A stretch of DNA of 64,000 nt from Azorhizobium caulinodans ORS 571 (GTDB lineage: Bacteria > Pseudomonadota > Alphaproteobacteria > Rhizobiales > Xanthobacteraceae). The notes under the pieces are model-generated. The model was not told where the DNA came from. It did not search any database and saw only the letters and a list, made by a program, of their open reading frames with translations. The position numbers and the translations under genes were made by a program. Shown one piece after another: positions 53,901 to 63,511 of this stretch. The DNA lies in assembly GCF_000010525.1 (NCBI RefSeq), contig NC_009937.1:372001-436000 (forward strand), read 5' to 3'. The first letter of the stretch is position 1, and each line of letters opens with the position of its first letter.

Positions 53901-54554
53901 TCAGGCGGGGGCGCCAAGACGGGCGCGGCGGGCGCCATAATAGGCCCAGAGCAGATGGGCCGCCACGCCGCGATAGGGCCGCCAGTCCTCCGCGATCGCC
54001 TTAAGGCCCAGCGCCGAGGCCCGGCCCGGCAGGCCGAAGGCATCGGCGGCCGCCACCTGGAGGGCAAGGTCGCCCTCGGGGAAGGCGTCGCTGCGGCCGA
54101 GGCAGAAGAGAAGATAGATGTCCGCCGTCCAGCGGCCGATGCCGGGCAGGCGGGTCAGATAGTCGGCCGCCGCGTCCGCTTCCATCGCCTCCACATGGGC
54201 GAGGTCCACCACCCCGTCGGCGAGCGCGCGAGCAATACGGGTGAGGGTGCGGATCTTCGGCGCGGAAAGGCCGCCGGCCTTCAGCGTCTCCGGCGAGGCG
54301 TTCAACAGCGCCTCGACCGTCGGCGGGCCGCCGAGCACCTGCTCCGTGCGCGCGGAGATGGCGCGGGCGGCGGCGACGGAGAGCTGCTGGGCGATGATGA
54401 TGTTGACCAGCCCCGCGAAGTCCGGCGCCCGCCGCCGCAACGGCGGCCGACCGGCCTCCGCCACCAGCGCATGCAGGCGGTCGTCCAGCGACAGAAGCCG
54501 GTCGAGCGCCGCCTCGAAGGTCGCTTGGTCGCTCAGGTGAACCTCGCCCATCAT
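53901..54554 (-). CDS. DNA-3-methyladenine glycosylase II (AlkA-like)
   Basis: 217 residues. HhH-GPD fold: helix-hairpin-helix LTRLPGIGRWTADIYLLFCLGRSDAFPEGDLAL, with the catalytic Asp in the DAFPEGD region. Lacks the N-terminal domain of E. coli AlkA, like the short alphaproteobacterial type. Excises alkylated purines. GGAGG lies six bases before ATG 54554. Confidence 0.92.
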   Translation of the reverse strand: MMGEVHLSDQATFEAALDRLLSLDDRLHALVAEAGRPPLRRRAPDFAGLVNIIIAQQLSVAAARAISARTEQVLGGPPTVEALLNASPETLKAGGLSAPKIRTLTRIARALADGVVDLAHVEAMEADAAADYLTRLPGIGRWTADIYLLFCLGRSDAFPEGDLALQVAAADAFGLPGRASALGLKAIAEDWRPYRGVAAHLLWAYYGARRARLGAPA

Positions 54555-54605
54555 GCCGCGCCTCCTTGCCCTTTTGCCCTCTCGCGCCGGAGCGGCGGTC
54601 ATGCG

Positions 54606-55529
54606 ATGACATGGCCTGCCATGACCATCGTCTGCCGCTTCGCCCCAAGCCCCAACGGCTTCCTGCATCTCGGCCACGCGCATTCGGCTCTGGTGAACCA
54701 TGCCGCCGCCACGCGCGCCGCCGGCCGCTTCCTGTTGCGCATGGAAGACATCGACACCACCCGATGTCGCCCGGAATACGAGCAGGGCATCATCGACGAT
54801 CTGGACTGGCTCGGCATCCTCCCGCCCGAGCCGCCCCGCCACCAGAGCCGGCACTTCGACGATTACGCCGCAGCCCTCGCGCGCCTTGAGGAGATGGGGC
54901 TGCTCTACGCTTCTTTCGAGACCCGCGCGGAGATCGCCCGCGCCGTCCTCGCCCGCGAGGCGGCGGGCCGGTCCTGGCCGCGTGATCCCGACGGTGTGCC
55001 GCTCTATCCCTTTTCCCGCGAGAGCATGACGGAGGCGGCCCGCGCGCGCCGCAAGGCCGAGGGCGAGCCTTATGTGCTGCGCCTCGACATGGGGCAGGCC
55101 TATGCGCTGGCGGGTGCCGGCCTCTCCTGGCACGAGGCGCCTGGCGATCCGCTGGCGGAGCCCCTGCCGGTTCAGGCCGATCCGGCAGCCTGGGGCGATG
55201 TGGTGCTCGCCCGCAAGGACGTGCCGGCGAGCTATCATCTGGCGGTGGTGATGGATGACGACCTGCAGGGCATCACGCATGTGATCCGCGGCCGCGACCT
55301 TTACGCCGCCACCGCCATCCATCGCCTGCTCCAGGCGCTGCTCGGCCTGCCGGCGCCCATCTATCATCACCACGCGCTGGTGCTGGACCGCGACGGGCGC
55401 AAGCTGTCTAAAAGCACGGGGGCGGCGAGCCTGTCGTCCCTGCGCGCGCTCGGCACCACGCCGGACGAGGTGCGCGCGCTCATCGCACACGGGCTGGAGC
55501 CGGCGTCTCAGCCCACCCCGAGCACGTAG
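54606..55529 (+). CDS. gluQ: Glutamyl-Q tRNA(Asp) synthetase
   Basis: 307 residues. A GluRS-like catalytic core without the anticodon-binding domain: FAPSPNGFLHLGHAHSALVN (HLGH = HIGH), EDIDTTRCRPEYEQ, and KLSKST as KMSKS. It attaches glutamate to queuosine 34 of tRNA-Asp. Its last 22 bases overlap the convergent AEC gene. ATG at 54621 is an alternative start. Confidence 0.95.
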   Translation: MTWPAMTIVCRFAPSPNGFLHLGHAHSALVNHAAATRAAGRFLLRMEDIDTTRCRPEYEQGIIDDLDWLGILPPEPPRHQSRHFDDYAAALARLEEMGLLYASFETRAEIARAVLAREAAGRSWPRDPDGVPLYPFSRESMTEAARARRKAEGEPYVLRLDMGQAYALAGAGLSWHEAPGDPLAEPLPVQADPAAWGDVVLARKDVPASYHLAVVMDDDLQGITHVIRGRDLYAATAIHRLLQALLGLPAPIYHHHALVLDRDGRKLSKSTGAASLSSLRALGTTPDEVRALIAHGLEPASQPTPST

Positions 55530-56446
55530 AGCCAGAAGGTGATGGTGAAGAGGCCGAGGGCCGTGGACAGCGAGACGGAGCTGGAACTGGTGCCGACGCC
55601 GACGCCATAACGCTGGGCCAGCAGATAGGCATTGATGCCGCAGGGCATGGCCGCGAACAGCACGGCCACGCCCGCCCACACCGGCGGCATGGGCAGGATG
55701 CGGGTGAGCCCCAGCACCAGCAGCGGATGCACGATGAGCTTCAGCGTGGAGATGAAGACGGTGGGCCGCAGATCGCCGGAAATGCCGTAGCGCTTGAGGG
55801 CGAGGCCGAGGGAAACGAGGGCGCAGGGCGTGGCGGAGGCCGCCATCATGTCCAGCACCTGCTTCAGCACCCCATGGGCCTCGAAGCCCATGAGCCGCCC
55901 GATCCCGCCCGCATAGATGCCGAGCAGGATGGGATTGAAGGCGAGCGAGCGGAACAGCCGCTTCACCGTGGCCCGCGAGAAGCCGGAGCCGCCCTCCACC
56001 GCGATGGTGGCGGCCACTAGCATTACCGGCAGGTGCACGGCGATGAGCAGGAACAGCGGCACCGCGCCGGCTTCGCCATAGGCCTTGAGGATCAGCGGCA
56101 CGCCGACGAAGACCGTATTGGCCTGTCCCGCCGAGAAGCCGTGGATGACGGCTTCCGTGTGCGAGCGCTTGAACACCTTCGCGGCCACCACGGCGGCCAG
56201 CGCGAAGACCGCGAAGGCGCCGGTGAAATAGGCGATCCAGTAGCCCCAGGGCTGGGCGTCGGGCAGCTTGCTCTCGCTCAGCGTCTTGAAGATGAGGATC
56301 GGCACCGCGAGGCTGAACACATATTCCGCGAGGCCGTCGGACGCGCTGTCGCTGATGAGGCGGGTCTTTGCCGCCCCGTATCCCACGCCGACAATCCCGA
56401 AGACCGGAAGAACGATGAGCGCAAGGTCTGCGAGAATGCCCAGCAT
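55508..56446 (-). CDS. AEC family transporter (auxin efflux carrier-like)
   Basis: 312 residues, ten predicted helices in two five-helix repeats. Typical content: NTVFVGVPLILKAYGEAG in repeat 1, NPILLGIYAGGIGRLMG in the middle, FAAMPCGINAYLLAQRYG in repeat 2. Members export malate/malonate or import similar acids; substrate unknown. Confidence 0.93.
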   Translation of the reverse strand: MLGILADLALIVLPVFGIVGVGYGAAKTRLISDSASDGLAEYVFSLAVPILIFKTLSESKLPDAQPWGYWIAYFTGAFAVFALAAVVAAKVFKRSHTEAVIHGFSAGQANTVFVGVPLILKAYGEAGAVPLFLLIAVHLPVMLVAATIAVEGGSGFSRATVKRLFRSLAFNPILLGIYAGGIGRLMGFEAHGVLKQVLDMMAASATPCALVSLGLALKRYGISGDLRPTVFISTLKLIVHPLLVLGLTRILPMPPVWAGVAVLFAAMPCGINAYLLAQRYGVGVGTSSSSVSLSTALGLFTITFWLYVLGVG

Positions 56447-56455
56447 GGAATGAGA

Positions 56456-56743
56456 TCAGGCGGCGGTGAGCACGGGTGCCGGCCGCAGGCAGGCCATGGC
56501 CACGTCGAACACCGGCACCATGGCGCGCAGGCGGCTTTCGAGGCGGTCCGCGATCTCCGGCGCAGCGGTGATCTCCAGTTCCACCTGCAAGGCATCGTTG
56601 GCATGGGCCACGTCGATGCGGTGCGGCAGAACGTCGTGGATCACGAAGGGCTCCAGCAGGCGCAGCAGCACGTTGGCATCCGCAGCGGCTTCGACGACAA
56701 GGCGATAGTGGGCGCCGGCAGGCACCTGGGCATGGTCAGACAT
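56456..56743 (-). CDS. Small hypothetical protein with ACT-like pattern
   Basis: 95 residues. YRLVVEAAADANVLLRLLEPFVIHDVLPHRIDVAHAND...LQVELEITAA..IADRLESRLRAMVPVFDV reads as a beta-alpha-beta-beta-alpha-beta ACT-type fold. Located 10 bp upstream of the AEC gene in the same direction (its stop precedes the AEC start), so co-transcribed; could regulate the transporter or an amino-acid step. No strong ribosome site. Confidence 0.7.
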   Translation of the reverse strand: MSDHAQVPAGAHYRLVVEAAADANVLLRLLEPFVIHDVLPHRIDVAHANDALQVELEITAAPEIADRLESRLRAMVPVFDVAMACLRPAPVLTAA

Positions 56744-57028
56744 GGGAAGGAATCCGGAAAAACGAGACGTCAGATGCGATTCAGCGTGCCCGGCCGACCT
56801 GGTCGACCGGGCGGAGAATTCGCGGCGCGCCTACAAGCGCGCGCATCTCGTGCCCAGAAATGCTCATCTTTTGGACGTTAGGGGGATGGGCGCGCCGCGT
56901 CAACGGGCGTAGCCTTGCGCGTCGCTCATGGCCGGTCGCGGCAAGTTGCTTTTGGCGCAAGGCGGCTTCCGCTAGATTGTCGGCTCATGCGCGTATCGCG
57001 CCATCATGGACAGCCCAGACGGATCGAG

Positions 57029-57247
57029 ATGCAGGTCCTCCCCCAGCCTGCCGCCCCCCGGGGCGGTGCCGAAGCCAACGGCGGCCTCGCGGCCACCGAC
57101 GGGGAGGCGCGCCTCAATCGCGGCGCGCTGGTCGGCATGGGGCTGGTGGCGGTCCTGCTCACCGGTGCCGCCGGCTTTCTCTGGATGCGCCACGGCGTCG
57201 CAATCTTCTTCGATACGGTGGTCGCCGGCCTCGCGACGTGCTTTTGA
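57029..57247 (+). CDS. Small membrane protein upstream of SCO
   Basis: 72 residues with one or two helices (GALVGMGLVAVLLTGAAGFLWM and HGVAIFFDTVVAGLATCF). GGATCGAG precedes ATG 57029; an ATG at 56987 is also in frame. It ends 45 bp before the SCO gene on the same strand and probably forms an operon with it, suggesting a link to cytochrome oxidase maturation. Unnamed. Confidence 0.65.
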   Translation: MQVLPQPAAPRGGAEANGGLAATDGEARLNRGALVGMGLVAVLLTGAAGFLWMRHGVAIFFDTVVAGLATCF

Positions 57248-57292
57248 CGGTCCGACGCCTCCGCCTTCCTGCCGCACGGATTTCTCCCGCCC

Positions 57293-57892
57293 ATGGCCGC
57301 CTTGTCCTCCCGTACCAAGATCATCGCCCTGTTCTGCGCCTTCGCGGCAGGTGCGCTCGTGCTCGTGGCCGGCGTGACGCTCCTGATGCCGGGGCGCGCC
57401 GGTCCCGCTTTGTCGTCGGCGGTGGGCGGCCCGTTCAAGCTCGTGGACGATGGCGCCCAGCCGGTGACGGAGGCCGTCCTCAAGGGGAAGCCCTCGCTCG
57501 TCTTCTTCGGCTTCACTCACTGCCCTGACGTGTGCCCGACGGCGCTGTTCGAGATGTCCGAGATCTTCCGCGCCCTTGGCCCCGATGCCGACAAGGCGCA
57601 GGCTTTCTTCATCACCGTGGACCCCGAGCGCGACACGCCCGAGATCATGAAGTCCTACGTGTCAAGCTTCGTGCCGCAGATCCACGGCCTCACCGGCACG
57701 CCGGAGCAGATCGAGGTGGTGAAGAAGGAATATCGCGTTTTCTCGCGCAAGGTGCCGCTGAAGGATGGCGACTACACCATGGATCACACGGCGGTGGTCT
57801 ATCTCATGGACAAGGCGGGCAATTTCATCGCGCCCTTCAACACCAAGCGTCCCCCTGCCGAGGCGGCGGCGGATCTCAAGCGCTATCTGTGA
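57293..57892 (+). CDS. SCO1/SenC family copper chaperone
   Basis: 199 residues. N-terminal membrane anchor (IIALFCAFAAGALVLVAGVTLL), thioredoxin fold with the copper-binding FTHCPDVCPTAL and the distal histidine in YTMDHTAVVYL; VDPERDTPE is also typical. It delivers copper to the CuA site of cytochrome c oxidase. The 3' end overlaps the convergent glycosyltransferase gene by 17 bp. Confidence 0.95.
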   Translation: MAALSSRTKIIALFCAFAAGALVLVAGVTLLMPGRAGPALSSAVGGPFKLVDDGAQPVTEAVLKGKPSLVFFGFTHCPDVCPTALFEMSEIFRALGPDADKAQAFFITVDPERDTPEIMKSYVSSFVPQIHGLTGTPEQIEVVKKEYRVFSRKVPLKDGDYTMDHTAVVYLMDKAGNFIAPFNTKRPPAEAAADLKRYL

Positions 57893-59813
57893 GGATGCCG
57901 GCGGGCGCGCGGGCCGGGGCGCCGGCCGGTAGCGGCGCCTGTGGCCGCAGCCGCCCCAGCCCGTGCTCGGTCTTGTCCCACCAGTACGGTCGCACGATGA
58001 GCTGCACCACCGCCCGCCACGCCGCCACCGAGAGCAGCAGCCAGTAGAACGGCAGCAGGATCAGGATGGGGGCCAGGGCGAACTGGCCGCGCCGCTTGAG
58101 GCCGAGGCCGCAGCTCCACGCCGCCGCCCCGTAGCCGATGGCGAGATTGGTCAGCGAGAGCGCAGTGGCGACGACGCCGAGCGTGGTGCCCGGTGTCGTC
58201 AGGAAAACGCCGCGCACGACATCCGCAATCAGCCACGCGACGCACAAGGGATGCAGCAGGGCCGAGGCGAAGGGACCGGCGGTGAGCAGGAGCAAGGGGA
58301 CAAGGTTCCCCCAGCCGAGCTCCCGCACCAGCCGCAGCGGCTGGCGGCCATGCACCAGCAGCGTCTGGGCCCAGCCCTTCAGCCAGCGCGTGCGCTGGCG
58401 CATCCAGGCTGCGCGGGTGATGGGCGCCTCCTCCGCAGTCGACGAGCCGATGACCGCCGTCGTCCAGCCGGCGCGCGCGAGACGCACGCCGAGGTCGGCA
58501 TCCTCCGTGACGTTGTAGGGGTCCCAGGCGCCGATCAGCTCCAGCATGCTGCGGCGGAAATGGTTCGACGTGCCGCCGAGCAGGATGGGCATGCGCAATT
58601 GGGCGAGGCCGGGCAGCAGAACGTCGAACTGTCCGGCATATTCGGCGGCGAACAGGCGGCTGATCCAGGTTTCATCGGCATTCTCGACCGAGAGGCGGGC
58701 TTGCACGCAGGCCAGGTTACGGCCGCCTTGCCGGAAGGCGGCGAGCGCCCGCTTCAGCTGGTCGGGGTCGGGTACGTCCTCGGCGTCGAACACCACCACA
58801 AAGCTGCCGCGGGTAAAGGGCAGCGCGCAGTTGAGCGCCTTGGGCTTGGTGCGCGGCCCCACATCCGGCGCCACGATGATCTCGAACCATGGCGGCAGCG
58901 CCATGCGGGCGAGAGCGGCATGAACGGGCGCATCGTCCGGCTCCACCACGATCTTGATGTCGAGCTTCTCCGGCGGATAGTCGATGGCCTGCAAGGCCCG
59001 CACGAGACGGGGTAGCACCCGCTCCTCCCGGTAGAGCGGCACGATAATGCTGTAGAGCGGCAGGGCGGCGTCCGGCAGGCCGAGCGGCGGCGGCTCCTCC
59101 GGCCGCGCGAGGCAGGTCGCGATGCGCAGCGTCGCGCTGGCGAGGAAGATGCTCGAGAGCAGGGACTGGACGATCAGGAGCGTTTCGAGCGGTGCGCTGA
59201 GGCCGGCCGTCGCCACCGCCGCGCCGGCCATGGTCGCGGGCAGGAGCATTCGTCGGGTAAAGCGGATGGTGCCTGCCGAGACGTCCGGACGATGGGCGCG
59301 CAGGTCGAAGGCGGCGGCGCGGCCGATGCCGTCCGCGCACTGGCGGGCGAGAGTGCCGTGGAGATGCTCGGTCGCGATTACCCGAGCGCGCCGCTTCAGG
59401 GTCGGGTCCTCCCTGAGCGCGGAGGCGAGGCGCCGGGCATAGAGGCCCCGCGCAGCGATGACATAGCCGGGCAGATCGTCTTCCGGCGGCGTCTGGAAGG
59501 TCTGGAGCCGGAGCACGGTGGGTGCAAGGTCGGGCGGCACCGGCAGGGGGACATCCGGGGGCTGGAGGGCGAGGCCGAGATGGGCGGCGAGCCGGGCGCT
59601 CGCCTGCGGCCCGGTGAGAAGGCCGGCGCAGATCAGCACCTCGTCGCCGCCGACCCGCAGGTCGCGCGCCCGTGCGGCGGCCCAGTCGATTAGACTGTCG
59701 GGCAGGGTGCCATGCAGGGCCTGAAGTTCGACCGGCCACCGGCTGGGAGGGGACAGGGCGTCCGCTTTGGCATAGAAGGTCCGCTTGCGGTCAGATGCCG
59801 CCTCGCCCACCAT
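57876..59813 (-). CDS. Membrane family 2 glycosyltransferase with N-terminal regulatory domain
   Basis: 645 residues. N-terminal ~160 residues resemble the type II secretion/MshE N domain (a c-di-GMP- or protein-binding module in relatives). Membrane segments, then the GT2 core: YSIIVPLYREERVLPRLVRAL, VEPDD, VVVFDAEDVPDPDQL, TEDADLGVRLARAG and QRTRWLKGW, followed by four more helices. It should polymerise or export a polysaccharide. No partner genes of an exopolysaccharide cluster nearby. Confidence 0.9.
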   Translation of the reverse strand: MVGEAASDRKRTFYAKADALSPPSRWPVELQALHGTLPDSLIDWAAARARDLRVGGDEVLICAGLLTGPQASARLAAHLGLALQPPDVPLPVPPDLAPTVLRLQTFQTPPEDDLPGYVIAARGLYARRLASALREDPTLKRRARVIATEHLHGTLARQCADGIGRAAAFDLRAHRPDVSAGTIRFTRRMLLPATMAGAAVATAGLSAPLETLLIVQSLLSSIFLASATLRIATCLARPEEPPPLGLPDAALPLYSIIVPLYREERVLPRLVRALQAIDYPPEKLDIKIVVEPDDAPVHAALARMALPPWFEIIVAPDVGPRTKPKALNCALPFTRGSFVVVFDAEDVPDPDQLKRALAAFRQGGRNLACVQARLSVENADETWISRLFAAEYAGQFDVLLPGLAQLRMPILLGGTSNHFRRSMLELIGAWDPYNVTEDADLGVRLARAGWTTAVIGSSTAEEAPITRAAWMRQRTRWLKGWAQTLLVHGRQPLRLVRELGWGNLVPLLLLTAGPFASALLHPLCVAWLIADVVRGVFLTTPGTTLGVVATALSLTNLAIGYGAAAWSCGLGLKRRGQFALAPILILLPFYWLLLSVAAWRAVVQLIVRPYWWDKTEHGLGRLRPQAPLPAGAPARAPAGILTDSA

Positions 59814-59864
59814 CGTCTTCTCCCCCCGGAGACGTGTCGGTCAAACGATAATCAGGCGCTCACG

Positions 59865-60737
59865 ATGCCGCTAGGGAAAAAATCGCGTAAAAGTCTTATT
59901 TTTCAATCATTGCTCGCAATGATTGTGGCTTTTGCGCCTGTCCCCCTTCTCGCCCAGCCGGCGCCGGCCGGGCCGGTGGTGCCGAGCTTCTGGAGTGCCT
60001 CGCGGCGCCTCGAACGGCCCGACACCACGCGCCTGCCGTCGACCCTGCGCTTCCTCACCAGCGATGACTATCCGCCCTTCAATTTCAGCGGCCCCGACGG
60101 GGCGCTGATGGGCTTCAACGTGGACCTCGCACGGGCCGTCTGCGCGGAACTTGCCCTGACCTGCACGCTCCAGGCGGTCGACTTCGACACGCTGCTGGAC
60201 GCCCTCGACCAGAACAAGGGTGACGCGGTCATTGCCGGCCTCGCAGCGACGCCGGCCAACCGCGCCAAGGTGGATTTCTCCGAGCGCTATCTCGGCACGC
60301 CGGCCCGCTTTGTCGCGCGCACCGGCCTCTCCCTGCCGGGCGCGACCCCGGCGGATGTGGGGGCACGGCGTGTGGCGGTGGCGGCCGGCACGTCCCACGA
60401 GGCTTATTTGAAAGCCTTCTTCCCCCAAGCGAAGATCCAGCCCTATCCCGATGTGGCGGCCGCGCGCGCCGCGCTCCTCGCCGGCGAGGCGGACCTCCTG
60501 TTCGGCGATGGCATCGGCCTGTCGCTCTGGCTCAATGGCACGCAGGCCAATGGCTGCTGCCGCTTCGTGGGCGGCCCCTTCACCGAGAGCCGCTATTTCG
60601 GCGATGGCCTCTCCGTGGCCGTGAAGTCCGGCAACGATCAGCTCCGCCGGGCCATCGACTATGCGCTCCAGCGCGTGTGGGAGAAGGGCGTCTACACGGA
60701 CCTCTATCTGCGCTGGTTCCCCATCGGCTTCTACTGA
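59865..60737 (+). CDS. Periplasmic amino-acid-type substrate-binding protein (SBP_bac_3)
   Basis: 290 residues. Signal peptide ending PLLAQP, then TLRFLTSDDYPPFNFSGPDGALMGFNVDLARAVCAELALTC and DAVIAGLAATPANRAKVDFSERY, the canonical family 3 lobes. No ABC permease or ATPase genes adjacent, so it either partners a remote transporter or acts as a sensor. An unusual vicinal NGCCRF sits in the second lobe. Confidence 0.9.
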   Translation: MPLGKKSRKSLIFQSLLAMIVAFAPVPLLAQPAPAGPVVPSFWSASRRLERPDTTRLPSTLRFLTSDDYPPFNFSGPDGALMGFNVDLARAVCAELALTCTLQAVDFDTLLDALDQNKGDAVIAGLAATPANRAKVDFSERYLGTPARFVARTGLSLPGATPADVGARRVAVAAGTSHEAYLKAFFPQAKIQPYPDVAAARAALLAGEADLLFGDGIGLSLWLNGTQANGCCRFVGGPFTESRYFGDGLSVAVKSGNDQLRRAIDYALQRVWEKGVYTDLYLRWFPIGFY

Positions 60738-60822
60738 CGTTCTCACGCGATGGTGTGCGCGGGGTGGCTCGCGCGCGTCTCGGGGGCGGATCAAGATCGC
60801 GGCCTCTCGTCGGAGTTCGTCC

Positions 60823-61437
60823 ATGCGCGCCTCTTCCCTCCTGTCCGCCGCCCTTCTCTCCGTGCTGTTCGCCTCGCCCGTCCTCGCCCAGCAGGCGGCG
60901 AGCGTGCGGGGCACCATCGTTGCCGCCGAGGGCGGGAACCTGAAGGTGCACAGCCGCGAGGGGCAGGATGTGGCGGTGGTGCTGAGCGAGCCGATCCGCG
61001 TGACCGGGCTGGAGCGCATCACCCTCGCCGACATTCCGGCCAACGCTTATGTGGGCGTCGCTTCCATGCCGCAGGCGGGGGCGCCCGCCGGGGCGCCGGA
61101 GGTGGCGGTGTCCATCCATGTGTTTCCGGAGGAGATGCGGGGCGCGGGCGAAGGCTCGCGCGGCTATGACCTGGCCCCCAACGCCACCATGACCAATGGG
61201 GCCATGGCGCAGAAACTGGTGGAGAAGACGGGTGACCGCCTCACCATCGCCTATGCCGGCGGGGAGAAGCAGGTGGTGGTGACGCCGCAGACCTCGCTGG
61301 TGCGCTTCGTGCCGGGCACCATGGCCGAGGTGAAGCCCGGCGCCCATGTGGTGATCCGCGGCACCAAGGGCAGCGACGGGGCGATCGCCAGCCAGCGCGT
61401 CATCGTGGGCCGGGGCGACGTGGTTCCCGCCATGTGA
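60823..61437 (+). CDS. Secreted DUF5666-like protein
   Basis: 204 residues. Signal peptide ending VLAQQ; two OB-like repeats: SVRGTIVAAEGGNLKVHSREGQDVAVVL and KTGDRLTIAYAGGEKQVVVTPQTSLVRF...GAHVVIRGTKGSDGAIASQRVIVG. CGGAG precedes ATG 60823. Periplasmic, function unknown. Probably separate from the binding protein upstream (85-bp gap). Confidence 0.8.
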   Translation: MRASSLLSAALLSVLFASPVLAQQAASVRGTIVAAEGGNLKVHSREGQDVAVVLSEPIRVTGLERITLADIPANAYVGVASMPQAGAPAGAPEVAVSIHVFPEEMRGAGEGSRGYDLAPNATMTNGAMAQKLVEKTGDRLTIAYAGGEKQVVVTPQTSLVRFVPGTMAEVKPGAHVVIRGTKGSDGAIASQRVIVGRGDVVPAM

Positions 61438-61669
61438 CGGGGCAGGGATGCTGTCGCGGTAGCGGGCGGCGCGCAGCCGCCCTGCACAAAAGCGGATCGC
61501 ACTTTCTATCGACATGTTCTAGAGCAGGGGCGCGCACGCGCTGGCGAAGGCTGGCGGATGCGTGTCCACGCGAGCCCGGCCGTAGCCTTCCTTTCGAGGA
61601 CGGCTGGCGCGGCCGCGCAGCCACCAGGCCGCCTGCCTCGCCCGTTGGCGCCCTGACCGGAGATTTGAC

Positions 61670-63325
61670 ATGACCACGGCCGCGACGACCGAAGACCTTG
61701 CCACCGAACTGCGCACGTTTGCGGAGACCGCAGGCGCCTGGCCGTTCGAGGAAGCGCGCAAGATCGTCGAGCGGCTGAAGCGCAAGCCCAAGGACGAGGT
61801 GCTGTTCGAGACCGGCTATGGCCCCTCCGGCCTGCCGCACATCGGCACGTTCGGCGAAGTGGCGCGCACCACCATGGTGCGCCACGCCTTCCGCGTGCTC
61901 ACCGAGGACAAGGTGAAGACCCGGCTGCTGTGCTTCTCGGACGATATGGACGGCATGCGCAAGATCCCGGACAACGTGCCGGACCGCGCCGCGCTGGAGC
62001 CCTATCTCCAGATGCCGCTGACCTCCGTGCCCAATCCGTTCGGCGGCGACTATCCGAGCTTCGGCGACCACAACAACGCCATGCTGCGGCGCTTCCTCGA
62101 CACCTTTGGCTTCGATTACGAATTCGCCAGCGCTACCGATTATTACAAGACCGGCAAGCTGGACGCCGTGCTGCTGCGCGCGGCCGAGAAGTACGATGAC
62201 ATCATGGCCGTGATGCTGCCGACGCTCGGCGAGGAGCGGCAGGCCACCTACAGCCCGTTCCTGCCCATCTCGCCCACCAGCGGGCGCGTGCTCTACGTGC
62301 CGCTGAAGGCCGTGGACGCCAAGGCCGGCACCATCACCTTCACGGACGAGGACGGGGTGGACAAGACCCTCCCCGTGACCGGGGGCAAGGTGAAGCTTCA
62401 GTGGAAGCCGGACTTCGGCGCCCGCTGGGCGGCGCTCGGCGTCGATTTCGAGATGTTCGGCAAGGATCACCAGACCAACGCGCCGGTCTATGACAGGATC
62501 TGCGAGATCCTCGGCGGCGTGGCGCCCGAGCATTATGTCTATGAGCTGTTCCTCGATGAGAACGGCCAGAAGATCTCCAAGTCCAAGGGCAATGGCCTCA
62601 CCATCGACGAGTGGCTGACTTACGCGAGCCCGGAGAGCCTCGCGCTCTACATGTTCCAGTCGCCGCGCTCGGCCAAGAAGCTGCACTTCGACGTCATCCC
62701 GAAGGCGGTGGACGAGTATTTCAACTTCCTCGCCCGCTATCCGGCGCAGGACTGGAAGCTGCGCCTCGGCAATCCGGTGTGGCACATCCATTCCGGCAAT
62801 CCGCCGGCGGTGGACATGCCGGTGTCCTTCTCCATGCTGCTCAACCTCGCCTCGGCGTCCAACACCGAGGACGAGGGCGTGCTGTGGGGCTTCCTCAACC
62901 GTCACGTGGAAGGTATCTCGCCTCAGACCCATCCCAAGCTCAACGAGCTGGTGGGCTATGCGGTGAAGTATTTCAATGACTTCGTGAAGCCCAACAAGCG
63001 CTTCCGTGCCCCTGACGACGTTGAGCGGGACGCCCTCGCGACGCTCGATGCGGCGCTCGCCGCCTTGCCCGAGGGGGCGAGCGCGGAGGACATCCAGACG
63101 GTGCTCTATGACGTGGCCCGTCCCATCCCGCGCTATCAGGACCTCAAGGCCAAGGGCGCGACGCCGGAGAAGCCGGGCGTCTCGGTGGAATGGTTCAACA
63201 CGATCTATCAGGTTCTGATCGGGCAGGAGCGGGGACCGCGCTTCGGCTCGTTCGTCGCCATCTACGGCATCCCGGAGACGCGGGCGCTCATCGCCAAGGC
63301 CCTCGACGGCACGCTGGCGGCCTGA
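61670..63325 (+). CDS. lysS: Lysyl-tRNA synthetase, class I
   Basis: 551 residues. The class I signatures [10 protein letters not shown] (HIGH, ~52-61) and KISKSKG (KMSKS, ~301) are present, with the long alpha-helical C-terminal cage. This is the archaeal-type LysRS that replaces the usual class II enzyme in many alphaproteobacteria. No class II lysS is in the window. Monocistronic; 232-bp gap upstream with a TTCTAGAGC motif and no other feature. Confidence 0.97.
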   Translation: MTTAATTEDLATELRTFAETAGAWPFEEARKIVERLKRKPKDEVLFETGYGPSGLPHIGTFGEVARTTMVRHAFRVLTEDKVKTRLLCFSDDMDGMRKIPDNVPDRAALEPYLQMPLTSVPNPFGGDYPSFGDHNNAMLRRFLDTFGFDYEFASATDYYKTGKLDAVLLRAAEKYDDIMAVMLPTLGEERQATYSPFLPISPTSGRVLYVPLKAVDAKAGTITFTDEDGVDKTLPVTGGKVKLQWKPDFGARWAALGVDFEMFGKDHQTNAPVYDRICEILGGVAPEHYVYELFLDENGQKISKSKGNGLTIDEWLTYASPESLALYMFQSPRSAKKLHFDVIPKAVDEYFNFLARYPAQDWKLRLGNPVWHIHSGNPPAVDMPVSFSMLLNLASASNTEDEGVLWGFLNRHVEGISPQTHPKLNELVGYAVKYFNDFVKPNKRFRAPDDVERDALATLDAALAALPEGASAEDIQTVLYDVARPIPRYQDLKAKGATPEKPGVSVEWFNTIYQVLIGQERGPRFGSFVAIYGIPETRALIAKALDGTLAA

Positions 63326-63511
63326 GGCTTGACCGTCCGCGCTTTGCGCGGGCGGCGTCTCTTATCGATCGCTTGCTCTGGAGTGGCTTGGCCTCCGGCT
63401 GGCCCGTTGCTCTAATCCCCGGCGAACGTCCGATTCGGATGTTCCCAAGGTCCGGCTGTCGCTCGGCTGCACGGACGCATAAGGGTGCCTTCGGCATCCG
63501 GGGAGGCTCGC

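Noticed and set aside
61500-61669. Possible second promoter or repeat around TTCTAGAGC before lysS
   Set aside because: A single short motif common in rhizobial intergenic DNA; no structure or spacing to support a call.
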